Source: Geminicoccus roseus DSM 18922 (GTDB lineage Bacteria; Pseudomonadota; Alphaproteobacteria; Geminicoccales; Geminicoccaceae). Taken from it: a DNA stretch of 64,000 nt. The stretch covers positions 1,157,117 through 1,221,116 of the forward strand of contig NZ_KE386572.1 of the NCBI RefSeq assembly GCF_000427665.1, in the 5' to 3' direction. This document shows, in pieces, positions 46,544 to 57,741 of the stretch; positions within the stretch are counted from its first letter, which is position 1; each line of letters opens with the position of its first letter. Under the pieces are notes generated by a model. That model was not told the origin of the DNA and did not search any database. It saw nothing but the letters and a program-made list of their open reading frames with translations. The position numbers were made by a program, and so were the translations under genes.

Positions 46544-48076
46544 TCATCCGGCGGCGCCCGGGCCGCCGATGATCGCGTCCCAGTGCGGCGAGAGTGATGC
46601 GGAGACTTCGCGCCAGATCCCGTAGCGCCCGGCCATCAGGGCGGCGAGCCCAGGGTCGGGGACGATCTCGCCGCCGGTCCGGGTCATTGCCGCCACGGCA
46701 CCGGCGAGATCGGCATGCCGGCCGATCGCGACGCTGGCCAGGATCGCGGCGCCCAGGGCACCCAATTCCCGGCCGGTCGGAACCACCAGCGGCAGATCCA
46801 GCGCCGCCGCGAACATTTGCCGCCACGGCTGGCTGCGCGCCGCTCCACCGGCGAAGCGCACCGAAGGCGGGCGGCCGCGCAGGGCCACCAGCCGGTCGAA
46901 ATGGCGGCGATGCTCGAACACGATCCCTTCCATCACCCCGCGCACCACGTGGGGGAGGCCATGCCAGTTGGACAGGCCGATCAGGCTGCCGCGCGCCGAG
47001 GACTGGTCGATGGCGCCGTTCAGATAAGGGAAGAACAGCACGGGCGGGGCGTGCGGGTCGAGCGCCGCCACTTCGCGGTTGAGCTCGGCGAACAGTTCCT
47101 CGTCGCCAATGCCCGGGCGCTGGCTGCGGATGAACCGCTCCACGAACCAGTCGAGCTGGCCGGCCGAGGTCGGGCTGCCCTCGATCGCCAGCCAGCTGCC
47201 GGGCTCCAGGCCATGGGTGAGGAACACGGCGGTCGGGTCGGCCGGCAGGGCATTGAGGAAGCACTGGTGCAGCCCCCAGGTCCCCGCCATCACCACCACC
47301 TCGGCCGGGGTGATCGCGGCGGTGCCCAGCATCACCGCCAGGTTGTCCGAGCAGCCGGCCGAGACAGGGGTCCCGGCACGCAATCCCGTCGCCGCCGCCG
47401 CGGCGGCCGTCACTTCGCCGGCGACCTCCAAAGGCTCCAGGAGCGGCGGCATCAGCCGGGCGAACTCTTCCAGGCCCACGCTGGCCAGCATCGCCGGGTC
47501 GTTGCTGCGCCGATCCAGGGGCGCATAGCCGCTGCTGGACTGGTCGCTGACCTCCGAGGCGACCCGCCCGGTCAGCCTGGCGCGCAGGAAATCCTTGCTG
47601 GAGACGGACGCCCAGGCCCGGTCCAGCCGGTCCGGATCGTGCCGCTTCAGCCAGGCCAGCAGCGGCATCGGCTTGCCTGGCCAGGCAGCGGTATGGGCGC
47701 GGTGACGGCGGGTCGTCTCGTCCTGCTCCTCCACCCGCCAGTCCCGGCAGATCGAGGCGGCGCGCAGGTCCGAGGTCAGCACGCCGTTGCCGACTGGCTC
47801 GCCCGCCTCGTCCACCAGCCACAACCCGTTGCCGTAGCCGGTGATGCCCACCCCCGCCACGTCCGCCCCGGCGATGCCGGCATCGGCCAGCACCGCCCGG
47901 ATGTCCGCGCCCAGGCAATGCCAGACGCGGCCCGGATCCCGCTCCGCCTGGCCGGGCGCCGGGGTCAGGGTCGGATGGGTGGTGCCGCGAACCGCCCGCT
48001 CGGTCCCGTCGGGTGCTACCACCGCGACCTTGACCGCGGTGCCGCCACTGTCGATCCCCAGCATGAAATCCGGCAC
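46544..48076 (-). CDS. FGGY-family carbohydrate kinase
   Basis: The 510-residue kinase phosphorylates a sugar or polyol with ATP. The phosphate-1 motif FMLGIDSGGTAVKVAVVAPD is at the N-terminus. VMAGTWGLHQCFLN corresponds to the second FGGY signature area, and FAGGAARSQPWRQMFAAALD to the adenosine motif near residue 405. Relatives include xylulokinase and L-xylulose/erythritol kinases, and the substrate is not fixed. I chose GTG 48076-48074 (AGGGG spaced 7 bases upstream). No transporter or dehydrogenase flanks it. Confidence 0.88.
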   Translation of the reverse strand: MPDFMLGIDSGGTAVKVAVVAPDGTERAVRGTTHPTLTPAPGQAERDPGRVWHCLGADIRAVLADAGIAGADVAGVGITGYGNGLWLVDEAGEPVGNGVLTSDLRAASICRDWRVEEQDETTRRHRAHTAAWPGKPMPLLAWLKRHDPDRLDRAWASVSSKDFLRARLTGRVASEVSDQSSSGYAPLDRRSNDPAMLASVGLEEFARLMPPLLEPLEVAGEVTAAAAAATGLRAGTPVSAGCSDNLAVMLGTAAITPAEVVVMAGTWGLHQCFLNALPADPTAVFLTHGLEPGSWLAIEGSPTSAGQLDWFVERFIRSQRPGIGDEELFAELNREVAALDPHAPPVLFFPYLNGAIDQSSARGSLIGLSNWHGLPHVVRGVMEGIVFEHRRHFDRLVALRGRPPSVRFAGGAARSQPWRQMFAAALDLPLVVPTGRELGALGAAILASVAIGRHADLAGAVAAMTRTGGEIVPDPGLAALMAGRYGIWREVSASLSPHWDAIIGGPGAAG

Positions 48077-48259
48077 GTCCACCCCCTGACCTGTTCTGGT
48101 TCTTGTCGCCGGAGGGATTTCTCCGGCGGAAACGCCGGCCTGTCGAGGTGGCAGCACGGCGACGCGGCGACAGATGCGCCCGCGCGTGCCGGGTGCTAGG
48201 CACATGCGGCTGCGGCTGCACGAAGACGGCTGCGGCCGATCCGATCAGGGAGCGCAGTC

Positions 48260-48703
48260 ATGCCGAAGGCCTATGCCAGCACTGTCATCGACCTGCCCGC
48301 CGAGCGGGTATGGGCGATCATCCGCGACTTCAACGCCCTGCCGAGCTGGGCCGGGCACATGGTCGCCCGCTCCGAAATCGAGGACGGCCTGGCCGCCGAC
48401 CAGGTGGGCTGCGTGCGCAGCTTCCACACCCATGACGGCGCCCATATCCGCGAACGGCTGCTGGCGCTCTCCGACCTGGAGCGAAGCTATGTCTACAATT
48501 TCGAGAAGACGCCGTTCGACGTGCAGAACTACCAGGCGACCCTGCGCGTCACGCCCGTGACCGACAGCGACCGCTGCCTGGTCGAGTGGTGGACCACCTT
48601 CGACTGCTCGCCCGCCGACGCCGCCTCCTGGATCCGCACGTTCGCCGACGACGTGTTCGGCGGCGGCCTCGTCAACCTCAAGAAGCATCTCGGGTCCGCC
48701 TGA
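48260..48703 (+). CDS. SRPBCC (START/Bet v1-like) family protein
   Basis: The 147-residue protein has the lipid-binding-fold start ASTVIDLPAERVWAIIRDFN, then LPSWAGHMVARSEIEDG and ALSDLERSYVYNFEKTPFDV. Many small bacterial SRPBCC proteins are annotated as polyketide cyclase/dehydrase-like, without proof. There is no signal peptide. It converges with the following minus-strand gene at a spacing of 7 bases. Confidence 0.82.
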   Translation: MPKAYASTVIDLPAERVWAIIRDFNALPSWAGHMVARSEIEDGLAADQVGCVRSFHTHDGAHIRERLLALSDLERSYVYNFEKTPFDVQNYQATLRVTPVTDSDRCLVEWWTTFDCSPADAASWIRTFADDVFGGGLVNLKKHLGSA

Positions 48704-48710
48704 ACCCTCT

Positions 48711-49136
48711 TCATGGCGGCCACTGGGCAGGTGGCCGCTCCAGGCCGGGTATCTCGGGGAACAGACGGCGCGGGCCCGGCGAAGAGGGCGGCAGACGGCC
48801 GTCCTTGGCCGGGCCGGACCGGCTGGTCTGCTCGACATGGATGCTGTTGTCCGACGCATCGAGCGAGAGGCCGGGGGGCAGGTCGTACCACAAACCGCCG
48901 TCACGCCAGTCGGGCCGGTCGCAGGCGCCGCGCAGCAGGCTGCAGTCCCAGCGCCAGCCATCCGGCGTGCCGGTGACCAGGCCGCCGCGGGCAAATCCGC
49001 ACTGGCAGGCCCGCCCGGCCATGCACGCCAGCGCCCCGGCGATCTCGGGCGCGCAACGCACCGGCTCCGCGGCCCGTGCCGGCCGCGCCGGGCCCAGAAG
49101 CAGAATGGCCAGGAAGATTGCGAGGATGACCGGCAT
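48711..49136 (-). CDS. Secreted cysteine-containing hypothetical protein
   Basis: The 141-residue product has a clear Sec signal peptide (MPVILAIFLAILLLGPARPA RAAE). The mature part has six cysteines, for example CAPEIAGALACMAGRACQCG and CSLLRGACDRP, probably disulfide-bonded in the periplasm. No family was recognised. ATG 49136 is preferred because the signal then begins at once; ATG 49154 is in frame too. Confidence 0.6.
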   Translation of the reverse strand: MPVILAIFLAILLLGPARPARAAEPVRCAPEIAGALACMAGRACQCGFARGGLVTGTPDGWRWDCSLLRGACDRPDWRDGGLWYDLPPGLSLDASDNSIHVEQTSRSGPAKDGRLPPSSPGPRRLFPEIPGLERPPAQWPP

Positions 49137-49197
49137 GACTGGGCCCGATGGCAAGGGTCGCAGGCCGGATCATGCCATCGAGAAATGAAGAAGAGCT

Positions 49198-50166
49198 TTA
49201 CGCGGCGTCGCTCAGCGGCTCGGCATGATGCCCGGTCAGGCGCACGAACAGGTCCTCCAGGTCGGCCTCCTGGGTGGTCAGGTCGACGATCGTGACGCCG
49301 GCGGCGCGCACCCGGTCCAGGAGGCCCTCGATCTGCATGGTCGAGCGCCGGTAGCGCAGGACCAGCCGCCCCTCGCCGTCGATCTCGGCGCCGCCGTCGT
49401 CCAGGGCCGCCGGCACTTGGGTGAACGGCTGCGGTCCCCGCACGATCAGGCTCTTCTCGTCCAGGCGGTGGAGCAGCGCGGTCGTGGTATCGCAGGCGAC
49501 CAGGCGGCCCTGGTCGACGATGGCGATCCGGTCGCACAGTTCCTGGGCTTCCTCCAGGTAGTGGGTGGTCAGGACGATGGTGACCCCCTGTTCGTTCAGG
49601 TCGCGCATGTAGCGCCAGAGCGAGCGGCGCAGCTCGACATCGACCCCGGCGGTCGGCTCGTCCAGCACCACGACCGGCGGGCGGTGCACCAGCGCCTTGG
49701 CGACCAGCAGCCGCCGGCGCATGCCGCCGGACAGGGTGCGGGCATAGGCATCGGCCTTGTCGGCCAGCCCGACCGCCTCCAGGAGCTCGTCGGTGATCCG
49801 GTCCTTGGCCGGGACACCGTACAGGCCGGCCTGCAGGTCGAGCGCTTCACGGGGCGTGAAGAACGCGTCCAGATTCAGCTCCTGCGGCACGATCCCGATG
49901 GCGCGCCGGGCCAGGCGCGGCCGCCGGTCCAGGTCGATCCCGAAGATCTCGACCTGCCCCTCGGTCTTGTTCACCAGGCCGGCCAGGATGTTGATCATGG
50001 TCGACTTGCCGGCGCCGTTCGGCCCGAGCAGGGCGAAGAACGAGCCGCGCGGCACGGTCAGGTCGACCTGATGCAGCGCCCGCTTGTCCGGCCGCTTGCC
50101 GCCGCCCCGGTAGATCTTGCCCAACCCCTTGATCGAGAGCGCGTGGTCGGGCGGTGCGATCGCCAT
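49198..50166 (-). CDS. ABC-2 type transporter ATP-binding protein
   Basis: The 322-residue ATPase has Walker A LLGPNGAGKSTMINILAG near residue 45, Q-loop IVPQELNLDAFFTPREA, signature LSGGMRRRLLVAKALVH, Walker B VVVLDEPTAGVDVELR and H-loop VLTTHYLEEAQELCD. The C-terminal DUF4162-like part (EADLEDLFVRLTGHHAE) is typical of ABC-2 exporters for drugs or polysaccharides. No permease is adjacent downstream, so the partner lies elsewhere. The ATG at 50166-50164 was preferred to one at 50226. Confidence 0.9.
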   Translation of the reverse strand: MAIAPPDHALSIKGLGKIYRGGGKRPDKRALHQVDLTVPRGSFFALLGPNGAGKSTMINILAGLVNKTEGQVEIFGIDLDRRPRLARRAIGIVPQELNLDAFFTPREALDLQAGLYGVPAKDRITDELLEAVGLADKADAYARTLSGGMRRRLLVAKALVHRPPVVVLDEPTAGVDVELRRSLWRYMRDLNEQGVTIVLTTHYLEEAQELCDRIAIVDQGRLVACDTTTALLHRLDEKSLIVRGPQPFTQVPAALDDGGAEIDGEGRLVLRYRRSTMQIEGLLDRVRAAGVTIVDLTTQEADLEDLFVRLTGHHAEPLSDAA

Positions 50167-50315
50167 CTGCAGTTGTCTCCGTCGTCTGGCACCGTCTATA
50201 TCGCGCGCTGCCGGCCGTCGTGGCAAATTCCCGGTGCGTGGCCGAGCAGTTCGTGGCCGGGCGGCGCCGGCAGGGGCCGGCGCCGGAGCGAGCGGCAGAT
50301 GAGGAGAATGGTCGG

Positions 50316-50543
50316 GTGACGGACCTGTTTTTGTATGTCGATGGCCGCGAGGTCGTGATCACCGACAGGCTCTATGTCCGCTGCGACGGTGGCGAAGGGT
50401 CGCTCGGCCATCCGGTGGAATACATGACGCTCGAGAAGGGTGGCGAGACCACCTGCAAGTATTGCGGCCGCCGCTATGTCCATACCAGCGCCTCCGCCGC
50501 CCGGGCGCTGCAGCCCGAGCCGCCGGTAGCGCCGGCCGCTTGA
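50316..50543 (+). CDS. Small CHCC-type zinc-finger protein
   Basis: The 75-residue protein shows the zf-CHCC pattern: RLYVRCDGGEGSLGHPVEYM then TTCKYCGRRYVH. Cys, His and the CxxC pair are the likely zinc ligands. Such proteins are common in alphaproteobacteria and resemble the mitochondrial NDUFS6 complex I subunit; a role in respiratory complex assembly is possible. The start is GTG 50316. It diverges from the ABC ATPase gene. Confidence 0.85.
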   Translation: MTDLFLYVDGREVVITDRLYVRCDGGEGSLGHPVEYMTLEKGGETTCKYCGRRYVHTSASAARALQPEPPVAPAA

Positions 50544-50753
50544 CAGGCCTGCCCGGACGTGCGGCGCAGGCGACCTGCAGCATAATGGTCACTAAGCTGA
50601 TGCAACGTCGGCACAATGCCGGGCGGCCCGCTTGACGGCGATCCTGGCGAGGGCCTTGCTCCGGGCGCATATGCCGGTGGTCGCCACCGCTCGCTGGAGC
50701 GGCGATCCGACGTTCCGGTGCTGGCTCCTCGAACGCGGGATCCGTACGTCGTG

Positions 50754-51629
50754 ATGGACCGACGCGTCAGTTTTTCGCCGGACGGCACTGAGCTTGCGTC
50801 GGGCAAGCGCCCGCCGGGCCGCCGCTCCGGCCTGGCCCAGCGTGCCGCCCGCAGCCTCGCCGCGGCGCTGCGCAAGGAACGTCCGGCGATCGTTCTCGAT
50901 GCCGAGGGGCGGGCGCCGCATCTCCACGACCTCCTGATCCCGACCGCGCGCCTGCCGGACGACCAGCGCGACATCCTTCCCGACCGCCCCCGCACCCCGG
51001 TCGACGATTCCCTGGCGCTGACCGCCAACTGCTTCCTGCCCTGGATCCGCAATCCGGCCGGGCTGGAGCTCGGCCAGCTCGGCGGGTTCCAGGGTCTGCG
51101 CTTCGCGGCGCGCTGCCCGACCGGCATCCGCGGAACCCCGCCGCAGACCGACCTCCTGCTGATCGGACCCAACCGCGTGACCGGCCTGGTCACCCGGGTG
51201 ACCGAGCACCTGACGGCGCCCAAGACCAAGATCGCGGAGGGCTACGACCAGCCAATGCCGGAGCCGCATCTGGCGGCCTGGCATGAGCTGCTGCTCGAAC
51301 TGCGCCAGACCCCGCAGATCTTCCGGCTTCTGGACGCGGTCGCCCTGGCCAAGCACGCCATCGGGCTGTCCCGCACCTTCCCGGGCCAGGCGACCGTGCT
51401 GGTGTACCTGTTCTGGGAGCCGTCCGACGCCCGCGCCCATCCGGTGTTCGCCGCCCATCGCGCCGAGGTCGAGCTGCTGCGCCGGCGGGTCGAGGCGTCG
51501 GGCGTGCCGATGCTGCCGATGAGCCTGCGCGACCTGTGGGACCGGTGGCGCTCCGATCAGGCCGGTCCGGCGCTCCGCGACCACGTGACCGCGCTGGAAG
51601 CACGCTACAACGTTGCCATAGGCGAGTGA
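50754..51629 (+). CDS. PGN_0703-family nuclease-like protein
   Basis: The 291-residue protein has NCFLPWIRNPAGLELG, FAARCPTGIRGTPPQTDLLL near residue 125, and LLDAVALAKHAIGLS, VLVYLFWEPSDARAHPVFAA. These fit the PGN_0703 group of putative restriction-endonuclease-fold proteins. The TDLLL segment and the following VTRVTEHL could hold the PD-(D/E)xK acids, though the typical ExK is not clear. No methyltransferase is adjacent, so classic restriction-modification is unlikely. The ATG at 50754 is a choice; the frame is open to 50616. Confidence 0.65.
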   Translation: MDRRVSFSPDGTELASGKRPPGRRSGLAQRAARSLAAALRKERPAIVLDAEGRAPHLHDLLIPTARLPDDQRDILPDRPRTPVDDSLALTANCFLPWIRNPAGLELGQLGGFQGLRFAARCPTGIRGTPPQTDLLLIGPNRVTGLVTRVTEHLTAPKTKIAEGYDQPMPEPHLAAWHELLLELRQTPQIFRLLDAVALAKHAIGLSRTFPGQATVLVYLFWEPSDARAHPVFAAHRAEVELLRRRVEASGVPMLPMSLRDLWDRWRSDQAGPALRDHVTALEARYNVAIGE

Positions 51630-51668
51630 CTGACGGCACCATCTCCTGATGATGTCGAACGATGGGCG

Positions 51669-52652
51669 ATGGACGCCATGATGCCCGACAGCAAGGCGTT
51701 GTTCTTCGATCGCCAGGAAGTCCGCTCCGCGGTGGAGCGCGAGGCGGCGATCTTCCATGCACTGCCGGGCCTGCTGCGCCATGCACTGGACAACGCGCCG
51801 GGCATGGCCGCGCATCTGGAGGGAGTCGAGCCGGACCAGGTTACCTCGCGCAGTGCCCTGAGCGCCTTGCCGGCGCTGGACCTGGACGCATTGCTCGTTC
51901 TTCAGGCGGCCGAACCGCCGTTCGGCGGGCTGGTGGCGACGCCCATCGGCCGGCTCGCCCGGGTCCTGGCCGGCAGCCGCGGCCAGCTCGTGCCCGAGGG
52001 GGCACGGGTCGACTACTGGCGGTTCGCCCGCGCCTTCTTCGCCGCCGGCGTCCGGCGGGCCGACCTGGTCTGGAACGCGCTGCCGCATCACCTGGGCGCC
52101 CTGGCCGCCATGGCTGAGACGGGGGCGCGCGCGCTGAGCTGCACGGTCGTCCCGGCAGGCCCGGGGATCGATCCCCCCCGGATGGACGCGATCCGGCAGA
52201 TGCGGCCGAGCGTGTTCGTCGGGGATGTCCCGACGCTGGAGGCTCTCCTGGACGAGCTCGGCCAGGCCCAGCCCTTCCGATGCGCCCTGCTGGTCGGCGA
52301 CGTTCCCGACCCGGCCTTCCTGGTCGCCGCCTCGGCGATCCATGCCGTGGAGACCTTCTACGTCTACGCCACGGAGGAGATCGGCCTGATCGCCTACGAG
52401 ACCAATGCCCATGAAGGCCTGGTCGTGGACGAATCGGTGATCGTGGAGCTGATCGCGCCCGGGGGCGACGCGCCGGTCGCCGACGGCGACGAGGGACGGA
52501 TCGTCGTCACCGCCTTCAACCCGGACTTCCCGCTGGTCCGGCTGCATACCGGCGACCGGGCGCGGGCGATCCTCGGGGAGAGCCCCTGCGGCCGCACCAA
52601 CCTGCGGATCACGCCGCCCAGTGGCGCCGCCACGGCCGGGGGCAAGGGCTGA
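51669..52652 (+). CDS. Truncated PaaK-like adenylate-forming ligase
   Basis: The 327-residue product resembles phenylacetate-CoA ligase-like enzymes in its core (FFAAGVRRADLVWNALPHHL, RPSVFVGDVPTLEALLDELG, FYVYATEEIGLIAYETNAHE, ADGDEGRIVVTAFNPDFPLV, LHTGDRARAI). It ends at CGRTNLRI plus a short tail. Normal PaaK proteins have about 100 more residues with a small C-terminal domain and its catalytic lysine. That domain is missing here, as ccmA begins at once. It could be a pseudogene or a non-catalytic AMP-binding protein. Confidence 0.7.
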   Translation: MDAMMPDSKALFFDRQEVRSAVEREAAIFHALPGLLRHALDNAPGMAAHLEGVEPDQVTSRSALSALPALDLDALLVLQAAEPPFGGLVATPIGRLARVLAGSRGQLVPEGARVDYWRFARAFFAAGVRRADLVWNALPHHLGALAAMAETGARALSCTVVPAGPGIDPPRMDAIRQMRPSVFVGDVPTLEALLDELGQAQPFRCALLVGDVPDPAFLVAASAIHAVETFYVYATEEIGLIAYETNAHEGLVVDESVIVELIAPGGDAPVADGDEGRIVVTAFNPDFPLVRLHTGDRARAILGESPCGRTNLRITPPSGAATAGGKG

Positions 52653-52705
52653 ACGCGCCGGCGCTGATCGCCCGGGACCTCGTCTCCGCCCGGGCCGGAC
52701 GGCCG

Positions 52706-53251
52706 GTGCACGCCCCGGTCGCCTTCGAGCTGGAACCGGGCGACGCGCTCCTGCTGCGCGGGGCCAATGGATCGGGCAAGTCGACCCTGCTGCGCACGCT
52801 TGCCGGCTTCCTGCGCCCGGCCGCCGGCACGGCCAGCTGGGCCGGCCAGCCGATCGCCGGACCCGAATGGCAGGCGGCGATCCACTGGGTCGGCCATGCC
52901 AACGCCCAGAAGGCCAACCTGACGGTGCGGGAGAACCTGCGGCAGGCGGCCCTGCTGGGGGGTGCTGCCGCCGATCCGGCCCAGGCGGCGTCGGCCTTCG
53001 GCCTGGCGCCGCTCCTGGACGTCGTGGTCGGCCGCCTGTCGCAGGGCCAGCGCCGCAGGGCGGCCCTGGCACGGCTGCTGACCGAAGCCCGCCCGGTCTG
53101 GCTCCTGGACGAGCCGGGGGTCGGCCTGGATGCCGCCAACGCCCGGCAGCTCGCCCGGCTGATCGGCCGGCATCGCGCCGATGGCGGCATGGTGGTGGTG
53201 GCCACCCATGGCGACGTGGTGGTCGAGGACCCGCTGGTGCTGGATCTGTGA
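52706..53251 (+). CDS. ccmA: Cytochrome c biogenesis ABC ATPase CcmA
   Basis: The protein has Walker A LLRGANGSGKSTLLRTLAGF, the CcmA-typical IHWVGHANAQKANLTVRENL, signature LSQGQRRRAALARLL and Walker B VWLLDEPGVGLDAANA. It releases heme-loaded CcmE together with CcmBCD. The only standard start is GTG 52706, giving 181 residues. Homologues begin about 19 residues earlier, matching codons back to 52649 (APALIARDLVSARAGRP), where a CTG overlaps the stop of the previous gene, so a non-standard start is possible. GTGA overlap with ccmB. Confidence 0.93.
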   Translation: MHAPVAFELEPGDALLLRGANGSGKSTLLRTLAGFLRPAAGTASWAGQPIAGPEWQAAIHWVGHANAQKANLTVRENLRQAALLGGAAADPAQAASAFGLAPLLDVVVGRLSQGQRRRAALARLLTEARPVWLLDEPGVGLDAANARQLARLIGRHRADGGMVVVATHGDVVVEDPLVLDL

Positions 53252-53925
53252 GCGCCACGCTGCGCGCGGTGCTGGCGCTGGCCGGCCGCGACCTGACCAG
53301 CGCCCTGCGCCGCCCGGGCGACGCGCTGCTGCCGGTTTTGTTCCTGCTGACCGGAACCGCCCTGTTCCCCCTGGGCGTGGGACCGGGTGCGGAGACGCTG
53401 GCACGGATCGGCAACGGGGTGATCTGGGTGCTGGCCTTGTTCGCCGTCACCATCGGCACCGACCGGCTGTGGGCCGCCGACCTGGAGGACGGCAGCCTGG
53501 AGACGCTGGCCCTGGGCATCCTGCCCCTGGAGGTCGTGGCGCTGGTGCGCAGCGTCGTGCACTGGCTGGTGACGGGGTTGCCGCTGGTCCTGGTCTCGCC
53601 CTTCCTGGCCCTTTTGATGCAGCAGGAGCCGGCGGCGATGCTGGTCCTGCCGGCAGCCCTGCTTTTGGGCACCCCGGTGCTGGTGATGATCGGGGGGATC
53701 GGCGCGGCGCTGCTGGTCGGCAGCCGCCGCAGCCAGGCGCTCACCGCGCTGCTGGTGCTGCCCCTGCAGATCCCGATCCTGATCTTCGGCGTCGGCGCGG
53801 TCGAGACGGTGGTGGGCGGGATCGGCGGCACCGTGCCGTTCCTGATCCTGGGCGCCCTCCTGCTGGCGAGCTTGGCGCTAGCACCGTTCGCCATCGCCGC
53901 CGCCCTGCGGCTGGCCCTGGAGTGA
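53248..53925 (+). CDS. ccmB: Heme exporter / cytochrome c maturation permease CcmB
   Basis: The 225-residue membrane protein has about six transmembrane helices and begins LRAVLALAGRDLTSALRRPG. Conserved segments are LLPVLFLLTGTALFPLGVGP, ALFAVTIGTDRLWAADLEDG and LPLQIPILIFGVGAVE, all typical of CcmB. The GTG at 53248 overlaps the ccmA stop (GTGA), indicating coupled translation. Confidence 0.95.
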   Translation: MSATLRAVLALAGRDLTSALRRPGDALLPVLFLLTGTALFPLGVGPGAETLARIGNGVIWVLALFAVTIGTDRLWAADLEDGSLETLALGILPLEVVALVRSVVHWLVTGLPLVLVSPFLALLMQQEPAAMLVLPAALLLGTPVLVMIGGIGAALLVGSRRSQALTALLVLPLQIPILIFGVGAVETVVGGIGGTVPFLILGALLLASLALAPFAIAAALRLALE

Positions 53926-53979
53926 TGAGCGGGGCGGCCGGCGAGATCGGCCTCGCCGCAGGGGGTCGTCCGCTCTAGA

Positions 53980-54729
53980 TTGCGATCAGCAGCCACCACG
54001 AGCCACCTGCCCGTGCACGCCTACGCCAATCCCTTGCGCTTCCAGAAGATCGCCGACGTGGTCCGGCCGTGGACCACGGTCCTCGCCCTGGCCCTGTTTC
54101 CGGTCGGGCTGGTCTGGGCGCTGGCGATCGCGCCTGCGGACTACCAGCAGTCCGACGCCTACCGGATCATCTACGTCCATGTCCCGTCGGCGTGGATGAG
54201 CATGTTCACCTATCTGATCGTGGCGGTGGGCAGCGCGGTCGCCTTGATCTGGCGCCATCCGCTGGCGGAGATCGCCGCCCGGGCCGCTGCCCCGATCGGC
54301 GCCTGCTTCACCGCGATCGCCTTGGTCACCGGCTCGATCTGGGGCCAGCCGATGTGGGGGACCTGGTGGGTCTGGGACGCCCGGCTGACCTCGGTGCTGA
54401 TCCTGTTCTTCCTCTATCTCGGCTACATTGCGCTCTACGACGCCTTCGAGGACCCGACCCGCGGCGCCCGCGCCGCCTCGATCCTGGCCCTGGTGGGGGT
54501 GGTCAACATCCCGATCGTGAAGTTCTCGGTCGACTGGTGGAACACCCTGCACCAGCCCTCCACCGTGCTGCGCATGGACGGGCCGGCCATGGCGCCCTCG
54601 ATGCTGTGGCCGCTCCTGTTCATGGCCGTCGTGTTCAAGCTGTACCTGGTCAGCGTGCTGCTGATCCGGATGCGCGCCGAGACCGCCGAACGCCGGATCA
54701 TCGCGATGCGCCGGGCCGAATCGGCTTGA
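53980..54729 (+). CDS. ccmC: Heme transporter / cytochrome c maturation protein CcmC
   Basis: The 249-residue protein has six transmembrane helices, the tryptophan-rich heme motif WGTWWVWDARLTSVLILF near residue 130, and the two conserved periplasmic histidine regions (YVHVPSAWMSMF; WWNTLHQPST). It hands heme to CcmE. The frame opens with TTG 53980; GTG 54013 (VHAYANPLRFQKIAD) is also possible. It lies 54 bases after ccmB. Confidence 0.95.
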   Translation: MRSAATTSHLPVHAYANPLRFQKIADVVRPWTTVLALALFPVGLVWALAIAPADYQQSDAYRIIYVHVPSAWMSMFTYLIVAVGSAVALIWRHPLAEIAARAAAPIGACFTAIALVTGSIWGQPMWGTWWVWDARLTSVLILFFLYLGYIALYDAFEDPTRGARAASILALVGVVNIPIVKFSVDWWNTLHQPSTVLRMDGPAMAPSMLWPLLFMAVVFKLYLVSVLLIRMRAETAERRIIAMRRAESA

Positions 54730-54873
54730 CGCGATTGCGCCGCAGCACGACACCCGGCCACATGGGATCCGTTCCAGGGTCCGTGCTAAGCTTTCCAAAA
54801 CGCGGCGCCCGTATTATCCGCCTGCCGGCATACGGACGCCAGACCGACCTGCCGCCACGAGGAGACCGTTGAA

Positions 54874-57585
<2,712 letters not shown>

Positions 57586-57596
57586 ACCCGGAAAAC

Positions 57597-57629
57597 GGGT
57601 GGAAGAGGCCTGCTAGGCCTCTTCCACCC
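57597..57629 (+). terminator. Strong hairpin terminator after acnA
   Basis: GGGTGGAAGAGGCC (57597-57610) and GGCCTCTTCCACCC (57616-57629) form a perfect 14-bp stem around TGCTA, 11 bases after the stop. A smaller CCCG/CGGG pair just before it competes with the base of the stem. T-run only partial. Confidence 0.75.
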
Positions 57630-57741
57630 TTCCGCAGCCCGACTGCCGATCAGGAAAAGGATCGGCGGATCGGGCGCTGATTCGTGAGGCTGGCTGCTGC
57701 CGGCGACTGGACTCATCCCGTCCGGCGTCGCACACAGCTTC

